In this document: positions 24,651 through 31,847 of the stretch, piece after piece | Layout of the letters: each line of letters begins with the position of its first letter | Numbering within the stretch: position 1 is the stretch's first letter | Assembly: GCF_030644365.1 (NCBI RefSeq) | Contig: NZ_CP130058.1 | Location: forward strand, 682,001-746,000 | Direction of reading: 5' to 3' | From: Schaalia sp. HMT-172 | GTDB taxonomy: Bacteria; Actinomycetota; Actinomycetes; Actinomycetales; Actinomycetaceae | Length of the DNA stretch: 64,000 bases | Translations under genes and position numbers: made by a program | Notes under the pieces: generated by a model | What the model was told of the DNA's origin: nothing | Databases searched by the model: none | What the model saw: the letters and a program-made list of their open reading frames with translations, nothing else

Positions 24651-25598
24651 TTACTTCCTGCGGCGCAGCGCCACCACCAGAGCACCGGTGCCCACCAGGA
24701 GAAGGACGGCGGTGGTGGCGCCGATGCCGATGAGCAGGCCCGTGGAAGAGGACCCGCTGGTCTCGGATCGGTCTCCGGACGCGGTGGCCGATGGGCCGGT
24801 GGCAGGGTCGGTCGTGGGCGCGGGGGTGATGGTGAAGGGGTTGACGGGCGGGCTCAGCTCAGTGAAGGGCCCGACCGTGCCCGCGAGTTTGCCGGTGAAG
24901 TAGTCCTCGACGTCACCTTCCATGAGCGGCTCATCGGTCGCAGGTATCGTGGCCCCGTCGTCAACATCCCACATACAGATGGACATGTGGGTGATGTTCA
25001 ACAGCGTGTTGAGATCTTCTTTTGAAGGGCTCGCGTTGCAGTGAGCGTTGTTCATGCCCGTGACGTAAAAGTCAAGGCGCTCGAAATAAACGTTGTCGAA
25101 CGAGCTGGCGATCAGGTTGAGGTAGGCCATGGGCGGGCGCACCTGCATGTGCCCCGACTCATCCAGGGAATAGAACGCATGGCGCGCCTCACCCATGTAG
25201 TACGCTTCGATCTGGCAATCGTTCGACCCTGCTGTTGCCTCCACCACGTAGTCGGGGCCGGTGCCAGACCAGAACGTGGACACCAACTCCTGGCACTCCT
25301 GCTCGGTCAGGTTCCACCCGTTATCCCACTCTGAGAACACCAGCGTCAGGTAGGCGGCGGGCTTTGCGCCCTGCCCTAGAACGTTATATTCCCCAAATTG
25401 GAAGTTGGCGGTCATGCGGATGGTGCGCCCCGGGAACAGCGGAGTGGAGGGCGGCGCCGTGGGCGGGGTGGAGGGCACCGGGACAGGACCATCCGCGCGA
25501 GCGGGCAAGGCCGCCCCCGCCACACAGCACGCGGCTGCAACCGCGCACGCCACCCACCGGGCCACGCGCCGACCCACACCCGTCACTGTCGCCATCAT
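24651..25598 (-). CDS. Secreted, membrane-anchored protein, cassette B (LppM-like build)
   Basis: A 315-residue protein with a signal peptide (about 1-36, ending ALPARA), a Pro/Thr-rich linker, an ectodomain of about 200 residues, a second Thr/Ser/Pro-rich linker and a C-terminal membrane segment (TGLLIGIGATTAVLLLV) followed by RRRK. There is no LPXTG. The ectodomain carries conserved Trp, Tyr and paired Cys residues (QECQ, NDCQ, NAHC, SICMWDVDD). Two close paralogues lie at 52412 and 53455. I do not recognise a catalytic motif. It follows the small helical gene at 25655, as in the second locus, so the pair is a conserved unit of unknown role at the cell surface. Confidence 0.75.
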   Translation of the reverse strand: MMATVTGVGRRVARWVACAVAAACCVAGAALPARADGPVPVPSTPPTAPPSTPLFPGRTIRMTANFQFGEYNVLGQGAKPAAYLTLVFSEWDNGWNLTEQECQELVSTFWSGTGPDYVVEATAGSNDCQIEAYYMGEARHAFYSLDESGHMQVRPPMAYLNLIASSFDNVYFERLDFYVTGMNNAHCNASPSKEDLNTLLNITHMSICMWDVDDGATIPATDEPLMEGDVEDYFTGKLAGTVGPFTELSPPVNPFTITPAPTTDPATGPSATASGDRSETSGSSSTGLLIGIGATTAVLLLVGTGALVVALRRRK

Positions 25599-25654
25599 CC
25601 TTAGTCCCCTCCCCTTCGTCGTCGATTGGATGCTCTACTCACCGAGCCACCGGG

Positions 25655-26083
25655 CTAGTACCGGTACCTTTTCAACCTAGCGAGGTTCGCCCCGGAAGGG
25701 TGCTTGTCGAACTCGTCAAGGGCGGCCTGTTTGGCCTTCGAGATGTACACCGCTTGAATCTTCGCGGCCTCCGCATCCAACCAGCTCTTAGCAGCGTCCT
25801 CATCCTTCTCCAGCATATCCAGCGCTGTTTGAATCTTCTCAGCGAAATCGGTGGCGTGCTTGGCCATCGCATCCAGCGCGTCAGCCTCTTCGGTGAGGTA
25901 CTGCTTGTGCTTGGTGGCGAAGGCCTGGGGACCTGATTCCGCGCTCCACTTCCCCTCGGTCTGCAGCTCACTATTCGTCCTCAGCAAACCTGCTGCTTGC
26001 CGTAGTTTCGGGGCCACCTCTTCGCGGAGGGCCTTCTCCCAGTCCTGCCACTTCTCCTTAGTGACCTGCATCTGAGCGCTCAC
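25655..26083 (-). CDS. Small helical WXG100/LXG-like protein, cassette B
   Basis: A 142-residue protein without a signal peptide. Long amphipathic helices flank a GKWSAESGP turn (about 43-51), giving an overall helix-turn-helix build like WXG100 secretion partners. There are YLTEE tyrosine/acidic motifs of the YxxxE type, and the protein ends LARLKRYRY. GTG 26083 is chosen because AGAGAGGAG lies eight bases upstream and the paralogue (51897) starts at the matching point; the open frame to 26176 runs through the conserved promoter region. It is first of a two-gene operon. Secretion by a type VII system is inference. Confidence 0.7.
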   Translation of the reverse strand: MSAQMQVTKEKWQDWEKALREEVAPKLRQAAGLLRTNSELQTEGKWSAESGPQAFATKHKQYLTEEADALDAMAKHATDFAEKIQTALDMLEKDEDAAKSWLDAEAAKIQAVYISKAKQAALDEFDKHPSGANLARLKRYRY

Positions 26084-26103
26084 AACGACTACTCCTCTCT
26101 GAG

Positions 26104-26175
26104 TTGACGCGCCACTGTAACACTGCCAGCCTACCAGATGGCAGGCGGCGCTGGAAAGCCTCACCAACATGCGCA
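26104..26175 (-). promoter_or_regulatory. Conserved upstream region of cassette B
   Basis: The reverse complement closely matches 51808-51880 upstream of the paralogous cassette, including CATCTGGTAGGCTG followed by GTTACAGTGGC. This conservation outside the coding sequence suggests a promoter (GGTAGGCTG near -10). Confidence 0.5.
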
Positions 26176-26187
26176 CAGGCCCAGCCC

Positions 26188-26294
26188 GAGGCTCTCGACG
26201 ACCGCGGATGGAGAAGTCCGCTCACCACCAAGGACCTCAACCCCTACCCGCAACCTCAACCAGCACTCGACCACCCACACTCAACTCGGAAGAG
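26188..26294 (+). repeat. ~107-bp dispersed repeat, copy 1
   Basis: This matches 54608-54714 in the same absolute orientation; shared blocks include CTACCCGCAACC and CACACTCAACTCGGAAGA. It sits beside the cassette B promoter. Confidence 0.7.
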
Positions 26295-26331
26295 CCTGGT
26301 ATCCAGACCCGATCGAGGTCGATGAGGACCC

Positions 26332-26802
26332 TCAGGACTGGCTGTCTTGCTCGTCGCCGGGGAAGGGGAGGCCGTTGTCGGCGGCGTAGGTACGTGCAGT
26401 GTCGATGAGCTGGGGGTCCTGCTGGAAGCAGACCACCGGTGTCGACCAGCGCCTCTCCCCGGAGGGTGGGAGCACGTCGACGAGAGTGAAGGTACCGACG
26501 TTGTCGAGGGTCGTGCTCTCCCCGACAGTGAGGGCCTGAAACGTGCCCTCCGGCACGTTGACTCCATCGGACCAGCTCACGGTGAGCGTGGCGTGTGGCG
26601 CGTCGCCGGCAGCATCGGCCTCGATGCCCGTGAGCCGCAGGGGACTGAACCCTTCGATGAGCTGATACCTGATCGCTGATTCAAGAACGTAGGTCGTGCC
26701 ATCGCACGCAGGCAGGTCGCGTTCCTCGTTGGGCGACGAACACGCTCCAACGAGCGACGCGGCGAGTCCGAAGGCCACGACTGATACGTGCGGACATGAC
26801 AT
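26332..26802 (-). CDS. Orphan lipoprotein of the effector-accessory family
   Basis: A 156-residue lipoprotein (lipobox L-V-G-A-C). It shares RYQLIEGFSPLR with the protein at 18841, and the family C-terminus (GESTTLDNVGTFTLV, then QQDPQLIDTARTYAADN) with the others. No effector gene precedes it. It is probably a spare accessory or immunity copy. Confidence 0.7.
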   Translation of the reverse strand: MSCPHVSVVAFGLAASLVGACSSPNEERDLPACDGTTYVLESAIRYQLIEGFSPLRLTGIEADAAGDAPHATLTVSWSDGVNVPEGTFQALTVGESTTLDNVGTFTLVDVLPPSGERRWSTPVVCFQQDPQLIDTARTYAADNGLPFPGDEQDSQS

Positions 26803-26860
26803 GACCCCCTGAGTGATGTTGACGGTTGGGGCGCTCGGGCGAGCGCAGCGGTGAAGCCGG

Positions 26861-27787
26861 TTACAGGTACTTCTTGAAGGTTGTCTTGATCGCGAGCATG
26901 GTGTCGATCATCCAGTTAAAGTGCTCGGTCCACTGGGCCCTGTCGTCGAATGATACGTTCTTATGGACGACGATGCGGCTCGCTTTGCGGTTCGGGAGCT
27001 CCCGCCAATCAAAGCTCAGGCCGGCCTCGGCTTCAATCGTCTCCCTCATGGCGTAGAGCGAGCGGAATAGGTCCTTGTCCTGGTTGATATACAGCTCGAC
27101 ACTCAGCTCGCTTCGCTTGTGGACCTGTGATGCTTCGATATGGCACTGAGACGAGTCGATGCCGAAACTCATCCAATACTCCTTCGAGGGCTTGCCACGG
27201 TGGAAGCTGCGCGAAAAGCGTGTGTCCTGAAAGGCGTAGTCCTGGAATGCGGCCCAGTAGTCGTAGCGTAGCTGCTGGCCCTCATCCGGTGACGTCGCCT
27301 TCTTGACTTCCTTGGTCCAATCGTTGGGTCGTTCGACAACCTCGAATTTCACGGCCGGATCGGAGGAACCGATGCGAAACAGCTTGATTTCGCACAGGAA
27401 GAAACCGATGTTCTCATCGGTGTGGTTGTTGAGCCATTCGACCGCGGCGCGATGCTCCTCTCGCGCGCGTTTAACGAGCCACACGATCACATCCGCCGAT
27501 TTACCAGACGCGTAGGTGATCAGCTTTCCGAGGTGGTCGTGATCGGTGTCTTCCAGCTGGTTCTCGATGATGATTGTTCTGTCCGTGCCGGTCTCCGACG
27601 CGAAGATATCGACGTTGAAATCGCCGACGCAGGACTCTATCTCGTCAACCGTCATGTCAATCTCGATGGCGTCAGAGAGGAGGGCCATGTTCTCGTCCTG
27701 CGCGAGCCACGGGGTGAAATCGAGTGCCTCGTGGGGCCATACCGTTCGCAAGTCGCGTATCTCTTCGAGCCTGCTCAGAGTGACCAT
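26861..27787 (-). CDS. DUF4268 family protein with a nuclease-like N-terminus
   Basis: A 308-residue cytoplasmic protein. The N-terminal half contains FNVDIFA, then IIIENQLEDTDHDHLGKLITYASG, a D...E-x-Q spacing like PD-(D/E)XK nuclease folds (E-N-Q in place of E-x-K). The C-terminal half matches the DUF4268 type, with YWAAFQDY and SRSFHRGKPSKEYWMSFG. DUF4268 proteins are scattered accessory genes, often near restriction or defence loci. It stands alone between two effector-type cassettes. The function is unknown; the domain call is from memory of the family's sequence pattern. Confidence 0.7.
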   Translation of the reverse strand: MVTLSRLEEIRDLRTVWPHEALDFTPWLAQDENMALLSDAIEIDMTVDEIESCVGDFNVDIFASETGTDRTIIIENQLEDTDHDHLGKLITYASGKSADVIVWLVKRAREEHRAAVEWLNNHTDENIGFFLCEIKLFRIGSSDPAVKFEVVERPNDWTKEVKKATSPDEGQQLRYDYWAAFQDYAFQDTRFSRSFHRGKPSKEYWMSFGIDSSQCHIEASQVHKRSELSVELYINQDKDLFRSLYAMRETIEAEAGLSFDWRELPNRKASRIVVHKNVSFDDRAQWTEHFNWMIDTMLAIKTTFKKYL

Positions 27788-27882
27788 CGTGTGATTCCTT
27801 GTCGTGTTATACCTGCGAACCCGTTGCGCGGCCGCTGTTGTTGTTCACGGGAATGGCGCGGCGTATCGGCGCTCCGGAGAGA

Positions 27883-28179
27883 TCAGAGGGAGGTGAGGCG
27901 GTCGTCTTTGATGACGTCCGCCCAGGTGGCGTCCGCTTGCTCGGACTCGCGGGAGGTCGCCTCAATGGCCTCGGACATGCGGGTGCACCACTCCTGCATG
28001 ATCTCGCGGCGATCAGCGCAATCCTCCGCCAGCTCCTTGTACGCGCCGCGCACGACGGAAAAACCCCACGCGGCTCCTTTCGGCGGCACGATGACCCTTT
28101 CCAAGTCGGAACGCAGCTCCTCATGCCTGGCGATCAACGCCCTCATTTCGTCCGTGTCGCACGCGAAACCCTTGCTCAT
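27883..28179 (-). CDS. Small helical WXG100-like protein, cassette 2
   Basis: A 98-residue paralogue of the protein at 16513-16809, with the same length, the same FACD start, a central A-A-W-G-F-S-V turn and the same ending (W-A-D-V-I-K-D-D-R). It is coupled to the preceding gene by a four-base ATGA overlap (28176-28179). It is more diverged from copy 1 than the truncated copy at 18737, so the two cassettes are old relatives rather than a fresh duplication. Confidence 0.7.
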   Translation of the reverse strand: MSKGFACDTDEMRALIARHEELRSDLERVIVPPKGAAWGFSVVRGAYKELAEDCADRREIMQEWCTRMSEAIEATSRESEQADATWADVIKDDRLTSL

Positions 28180-28565
28180 GAGTGACTCCCATCGTCGATC
28201 GTGTCGGGAAAGAACAGGCCGTTGGCTCCAGCGTATCGGCGCGCCGTGTCCATGAGGCGCGGATCGGGTTCGAAGAGAATGACCGGCCGTGGGAACATAT
28301 CGCCGTCGAGGGGTGCTTCCATGTCGACCAGGGTAAAGCTCCCGACGTTGCTGAGCGACGCGGACTCCCCCTGGGCCAGTTCTGCGCGCATCCCCGGAGG
28401 GGGAGTCCCCGCGCCGGGCTTCCATGTGACCGCGAGCGTGACGCGGGGAATCCCGTCTGTGATCTCCGAGCGAAGAACGCTCATGGCCGGCTCGCCGAAT
28501 CCGTCGATCAGGCCGCAACGAACGGCGTTACCGGGGATGATCCACCGGCGGTCTTGGTGAGTCAT
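28176..28565 (-). CDS. Cytosolic homologue of the cassette lipoprotein, cassette 2
   Basis: A 129-residue protein occupying the position that the lipoprotein holds in cassette 1. The C-terminus (LAQGESASLSNVGSFTLVDM, then FEPDPRLMDTARRYAGANGLFF) is clearly the same family. It starts directly at MTHQDRRWII with no signal peptide or lipobox, so it should stay in the cytoplasm. The RBS is weak (AGGCAG). The frame upstream shows no alternative start that would add a signal peptide. A change of cell location inside one family is notable. Confidence 0.7.
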   Translation of the reverse strand: MTHQDRRWIIPGNAVRCGLIDGFGEPAMSVLRSEITDGIPRVTLAVTWKPGAGTPPPGMRAELAQGESASLSNVGSFTLVDMEAPLDGDMFPRPVILFEPDPRLMDTARRYAGANGLFFPDTIDDGSHS

Positions 28566-28649
28566 GTTCTGCCTATCGTGTCGGGGTGGAAGTGCTGGGG
28601 GAGCAGCGACACCCTCAGGTGAGAAGAGCGCCCTGCGCGCGGTGCCGCG

Positions 28650-30017
28650 TTATTTGACGGCACCGAGGGTGACGTTTCCGTAGTACTCTCCGAAATCCTC
28701 CCAGGAGATGGTGAATTCCCCGTTGGGGGTGGCGGTGCCCGTCTCCGAGACCGTGTTGGTACCGTGCGGATTGACGAGCGTGAGGCCCGACGAATCGGCG
28801 TGTGTGACCACGTAGGAGTGTCCTCGGTAGATGTCGATGCGCGTCTCCTGCCCGTTGGGCAGCGTCACATCCACGGGGGCGGTTCGGTTCTCGAACGCGT
28901 CGCTGTTCTCCGTGTTGGCGATGGTGGGCTGCCCGCTGTTGGCGGCCTCGATGATCGTCTGTTGTTCGCTGGCGTCGTAGCCGCTTCCAAAGCCGAAGAG
29001 GCCGTCCCCGTCAACCGTGGATGTTCCTTGGCCAGTGACGCGTGGAAGAGCCTCACGGGGGTAACCGGCCGCTATCCCGCTTTCAAAGAAGGTTGACCTG
29101 TTGACTCCGCCCGGGTGGAGCTGGGAAAACGCCTTTTCGTACAGGGAGATGACGCCCGCAGACCCGCTGGAACGCGCTCCGTTGGCGTAGGTGTCTCGCA
29201 CCAGGACTTCCGTGGAGGAACCGGAGGAGAAGAAGCCGGGCTTGTCATAGACCGTGACGATGTAGCCGTCGATCGTTCCGTCTTGGCTGTAGTGCGGACG
29301 AATACCATCAGCGAGGAGGGCCTGCCCCTCGGGGGAGTTCATGACGGCCATCAGCGATGCCAGGTAGTAGCAGTCACCGATGCTTCCCTGAGCGATTGCG
29401 CGCAGGTCGAAGCCGCCCTCGCGCAGGGCCTTGAGTTCGGCGTTGATCCTGTCAATGTCGCGCTCGCTGAGGCGCTCTGTGCGGGAGGGGTCAAAGAATC
29501 CACCCGCGAACTTCGACTTTTTCGCGACGGGTTCGATCGACAGAGCCTGTTGCAGGCTGAGGGCGAGGTCCTCGGCCTCTTGCTTGAGCCTGTTGTAGCG
29601 CTCCCTGTATTCGCCTTGGAGGGTGCGTGCTTCGGCAAGGAGGGAAAAGTACGCGTCGAGGCGCTGTGCGGCGGGAGTGCGCGTGAATGCGTCGTCGAGC
29701 TCTTGCGCGGCGGGACGCAGGGTGTTCTCCACGTAGTTATGCATGGCGCGCACGCTCCACGAGTAGGACTCGACGTCGTTGGCCGCACAGGCCATGCCCT
29801 CGTTGAAATGGATCATGCGGCTGCGCGCTCGCTGCTGTGATTCCAGGTAATCGAGGTGAGCGTGGCCCCTCCACGTCGCGATGGACGAGGGAATACGTGA
29901 CACCGCCTGTTCTATGTTCTCCGCTTGCGCGGCGCTCTCGTGCAGGGTCTGAGCGAGCGATGCGATGGAATCTGCGTTACCGGGGGCCCCAGGGATCATG
30001 GATGAAAACCAAGTCAT
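28650..30017 (-). CDS. WXG-domain calpain-family cysteine protease, cassette 2
   Basis: A 455-residue paralogue of the protein at 17288, colinear over its whole length. The N-terminal helical domain has TWRG (W49-R-G51). The protease domain has Q210 and C216 in AQGSIGDCYYLAS, LYEKAFS, H400 in GHSYVV and N416 in LVNPHG. ATG 30017 is chosen because GAAAGGA lies seven bases upstream and the start aligns with copy 1 (MTWFSS versus MGWFST); an open frame continues to 30191 without support. The upstream region carries a GntR-type palindrome at 30263. Secretion by a type VII route and toxin activity are inferences. Confidence 0.85.
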   Translation of the reverse strand: MTWFSSMIPGAPGNADSIASLAQTLHESAAQAENIEQAVSRIPSSIATWRGHAHLDYLESQQRARSRMIHFNEGMACAANDVESYSWSVRAMHNYVENTLRPAAQELDDAFTRTPAAQRLDAYFSLLAEARTLQGEYRERYNRLKQEAEDLALSLQQALSIEPVAKKSKFAGGFFDPSRTERLSERDIDRINAELKALREGGFDLRAIAQGSIGDCYYLASLMAVMNSPEGQALLADGIRPHYSQDGTIDGYIVTVYDKPGFFSSGSSTEVLVRDTYANGARSSGSAGVISLYEKAFSQLHPGGVNRSTFFESGIAAGYPREALPRVTGQGTSTVDGDGLFGFGSGYDASEQQTIIEAANSGQPTIANTENSDAFENRTAPVDVTLPNGQETRIDIYRGHSYVVTHADSSGLTLVNPHGTNTVSETGTATPNGEFTISWEDFGEYYGNVTLGAVK

Positions 30018-30262
30018 GGCGCGTCCTTTCTCGCCAACCGTGGTGTCCTCGTGACCGACAATAGCTGAAGCAGTGATGTGCGTCAAACATTCCGGGGTGC
30101 GGGATGCGTGCGGGAGTCGCGTCCGTGCCGCGTGCGGGACGCGTGCAGGAGGGGGGCCGGGGGTGTCCTCGATGGAGATGGCGGGAAGCACTCCTTTGTG
30201 ATTGCTTGAGGCTATTCTCCGTCGTCCACAAGTCTACGGCGTGCGCGCCATCCCGTCAACAA

Positions 30263-30276
30263 TTTGTTAGGACAAA
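30263..30276. promoter_or_regulatory. Putative GntR operator TTTGT-TAGG-ACAAA
   Basis: A perfect 5-bp inverted repeat with a 4-base spacer, almost the same as the site at 31157-31170. It lies after the GntR gene and upstream of effector cassette 2. Confidence 0.5.
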
Positions 30277-30290
30277 CTAGCAATTCTTTA

Positions 30291-31058
30291 TCACTGTGCG
30301 AAAAGATTGGCCTCGAAGGAGTAGCGCGACGCGCGGTAGATGTGGTCGCCGTACTCGACGACGCGCCCGGAGGGGTCGTATGTCGTGCGCTGCGTCGTCA
30401 GCAGGGCGGCTCCCCGGTGCTCGGACAGGAGCTTGGCCTCCTTGGCGGTGGCGGTGCGCGCCCCGATGACCTGGCGCGCCGAGGCCAGGGCGACTCCGCG
30501 CTCTCGCATCATGTCGTAGAGGGAGTTGGATTCGAGCTCCTGCATGGTCGGCGCGATGTCCGCGGGAATGAGATTCGTAAGGACGGCGATCGGCTCGCTG
30601 TTTGCAAAACGCGTCCGTTCGATGTGGACGACGAGCGTGTCCTCGGCGACCTTGAGGATGTCGGCCTCGGTCTCGGTGGCGGGGCGTGCCTCGTAGCGCT
30701 GGATCGTCGTGTGGACCTGGTGTCCGGCCTCGACGAGGTCCTTCATGAGGGAGGTGAGCTCCATGGGGCGGTGCACCTGGCGCGGGGAGACGATGGTGCC
30801 GACGCCGCGGCGTCGCGTGAGGAGGCCGCGATCGACGAGGCGCTGCAAAGCCTGGCGGGCGGTGGGGCGTGAGACGTGTAGGCGGGCGGCCATTGACAGC
30901 TCATCCTCAAGGCGCGTGTCTGCGGGCAGTGCGCCCGAGTTGATCAGCTCGGCGATTGGCTCGCAGATCTGGAAGTATAAGGGGATGGGGGAGGAGCGAT
31001 CCAGGGTGATGTCCGGGACGTAGGGCTCGCTGGGGGAAGCCTTGGGGGAGTGGGACAT
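30291..31058 (-). CDS. GntR-family regulator with UTRA domain (HutC type), probably of inositol genes
   Basis: A 255-residue regulator. The N-terminal winged helix (about 22-95) has IPLYFQICEPIAELI, LPADTRLEDE and SRPTARQALQRLVDRGLL. The UTRA effector domain (about 110-250) has E-R-T-R-F-A-N-S-E-P-I-A and R-A-S-R-Y-S-F-E-A. ATG 31058 is supported by GAAGG just upstream. The divergent neighbour is the first 41 codons of iolC, so it most likely controlled an inositol operon now lost here. A TTGT..GGACAA motif occurs both in the divergent promoter and beyond its 3' end. Confidence 0.85.
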   Translation of the reverse strand: MSHSPKASPSEPYVPDITLDRSSPIPLYFQICEPIAELINSGALPADTRLEDELSMAARLHVSRPTARQALQRLVDRGLLTRRRGVGTIVSPRQVHRPMELTSLMKDLVEAGHQVHTTIQRYEARPATETEADILKVAEDTLVVHIERTRFANSEPIAVLTNLIPADIAPTMQELESNSLYDMMRERGVALASARQVIGARTATAKEAKLLSEHRGAALLTTQRTTYDPSGRVVEYGDHIYRASRYSFEANLFAQ

Positions 31059-31156
31059 GGTCGACCTTCGTAGGGTGGGACTTTGGCCTTGTGAAAATAT
31101 ACGGTTACATGGTAGCAGTCTTTGTGGGCGGGTGGTGACAACGATGCGCACGCCCT

Positions 31157-31170
31157 ATTGTAAGGACAAA
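31157..31170. promoter_or_regulatory. Putative GntR operator ATTGT-AAGG-ACAAA
   Basis: An inverted repeat with a 4-base spacer lies between the divergent regulator and the iolC remnant. It is nearly the same as the motif at 30263-30276, which is consistent with autoregulation. Confidence 0.5.
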
Positions 31171-31249
31171 TTGCGACGATTGTGTGTCGATGGTTCATCC
31201 TAGGCTGGTCAGGTGCGAGAGCCGCCCCAACGGAGAGGAAGGACCTAGC

Positions 31250-31402
31250 ATGTCCCTGGATCGACGCTATGTCGACATTCTGACAATGGGGCGCTCCGGC
31301 GTCGACATCTTCCCGCTCCAAGCCGGGGAGCATCTCGAAGATGTCGAAACCGTCGGAAAGTTCCTCGGCGGGCTTAGGCTGGTGTTGTTGACACTTCGTT
31401 AA
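31250..31402 (+). pseudogene. iolC: Truncated 5-dehydro-2-deoxygluconokinase (iolC)
   Basis: A strong RBS (GGAGAGGAAGGA, 31232-31243) precedes ATG 31250. The first 41 residues, including GRSGVDIFPLQ and L-E-D-V-E-T-V-G-K-F-L-G-G, match the N-terminus of PfkB-type IolC kinases. Homologous sequence stops after FLGG (about 31373) and continues as unrelated codons to a stop at 31402. The kinase is therefore lost. The break coincides with IS-like sequence. Confidence 0.8.
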
Positions 31403-31440
31403 GCGGGTGTGTGTGCCTGCGGCCAGTGAGGTGCCTGTTA

Positions 31441-31609
31441 TGGGAACTCGTCGTCGTTTTACGCCGGAGTATCGTCGTGATGTCGCGTGTCTGGTGTTGG
31501 ATACGGGGTCTACGATCGCGTCTGTGGCTCGGGATTTAGGGCTGGGTGAATCGGTGGTGGGCCGGTGGGTCACACTCGAGCGCGAGCGACGGCGCGGGGT
31601 CGGGTGGTG
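31441..31609 (+). pseudogene. IS3-family transposase OrfA fragment
   Basis: Reads RRRFTPEYRRDVACLVLDTG followed by SVARDLGLGESVVGRWV, the helix-turn-helix start of IS3-type OrfA proteins. It stops after 56 codons, about half the usual length, and no OrfB or DDE residues follow. It is a remnant abutting the broken iolC. Confidence 0.75.
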
Positions 31610-31684
31610 ATGGGCTGTCCGATGGTGGCGCGGCACAGGGCCTGCTGTTTGGGTGCGACGCCCCTTCATGCCCGGACAAGACAC

Positions 31685-31761
31685 GGGGGGAATTGCACCA
31701 TTAGAGGCGCGACACGCCGGCGACACGCCGATCGCGGGCTTCTAATGGTGCAAAACCCCCC
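31685..31761. repeat. Long inverted repeat with tandem loop units
   Basis: The 21-bp arms (31685-31705 and 31741-31761) pair with two mismatches. Each carries GGGGGG and TTGCACCATTAGA. The 35-base loop contains two tandem GCGACACGCCG units. It lies 86 bases beyond the end of the minus-strand glycan operon and may be its terminator, or a small mobile or RNA element. Confidence 0.65.
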
Positions 31762-31847
31762 ATTGCGCCTGGGGGTGAAGGTGGCTGCGGTGCCCGCGGG
31801 CGGCGGGAGGCCGCACGGAAGTCCGGCGGTGGAGTGCTGAGGGGAGG

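Larger units (their letters stand above)
31059..31847. other. Region holding the iolC and IS remnants and a long inverted repeat
   Basis: No intact gene is present in this ~790-base gap. It contains the regulator promoter, the iolC stub, the OrfA fragment and the inverted repeat at 31685-31761, each listed separately. Confidence 0.6.

Noticed and set aside
30018-30191. N-terminal extension of the second calpain effector to ATG 30191
   Set aside because: The extra 58 residues are Pro/Arg-rich and have no counterpart in the first copy; ATG 30017 has a good RBS and aligns with it.
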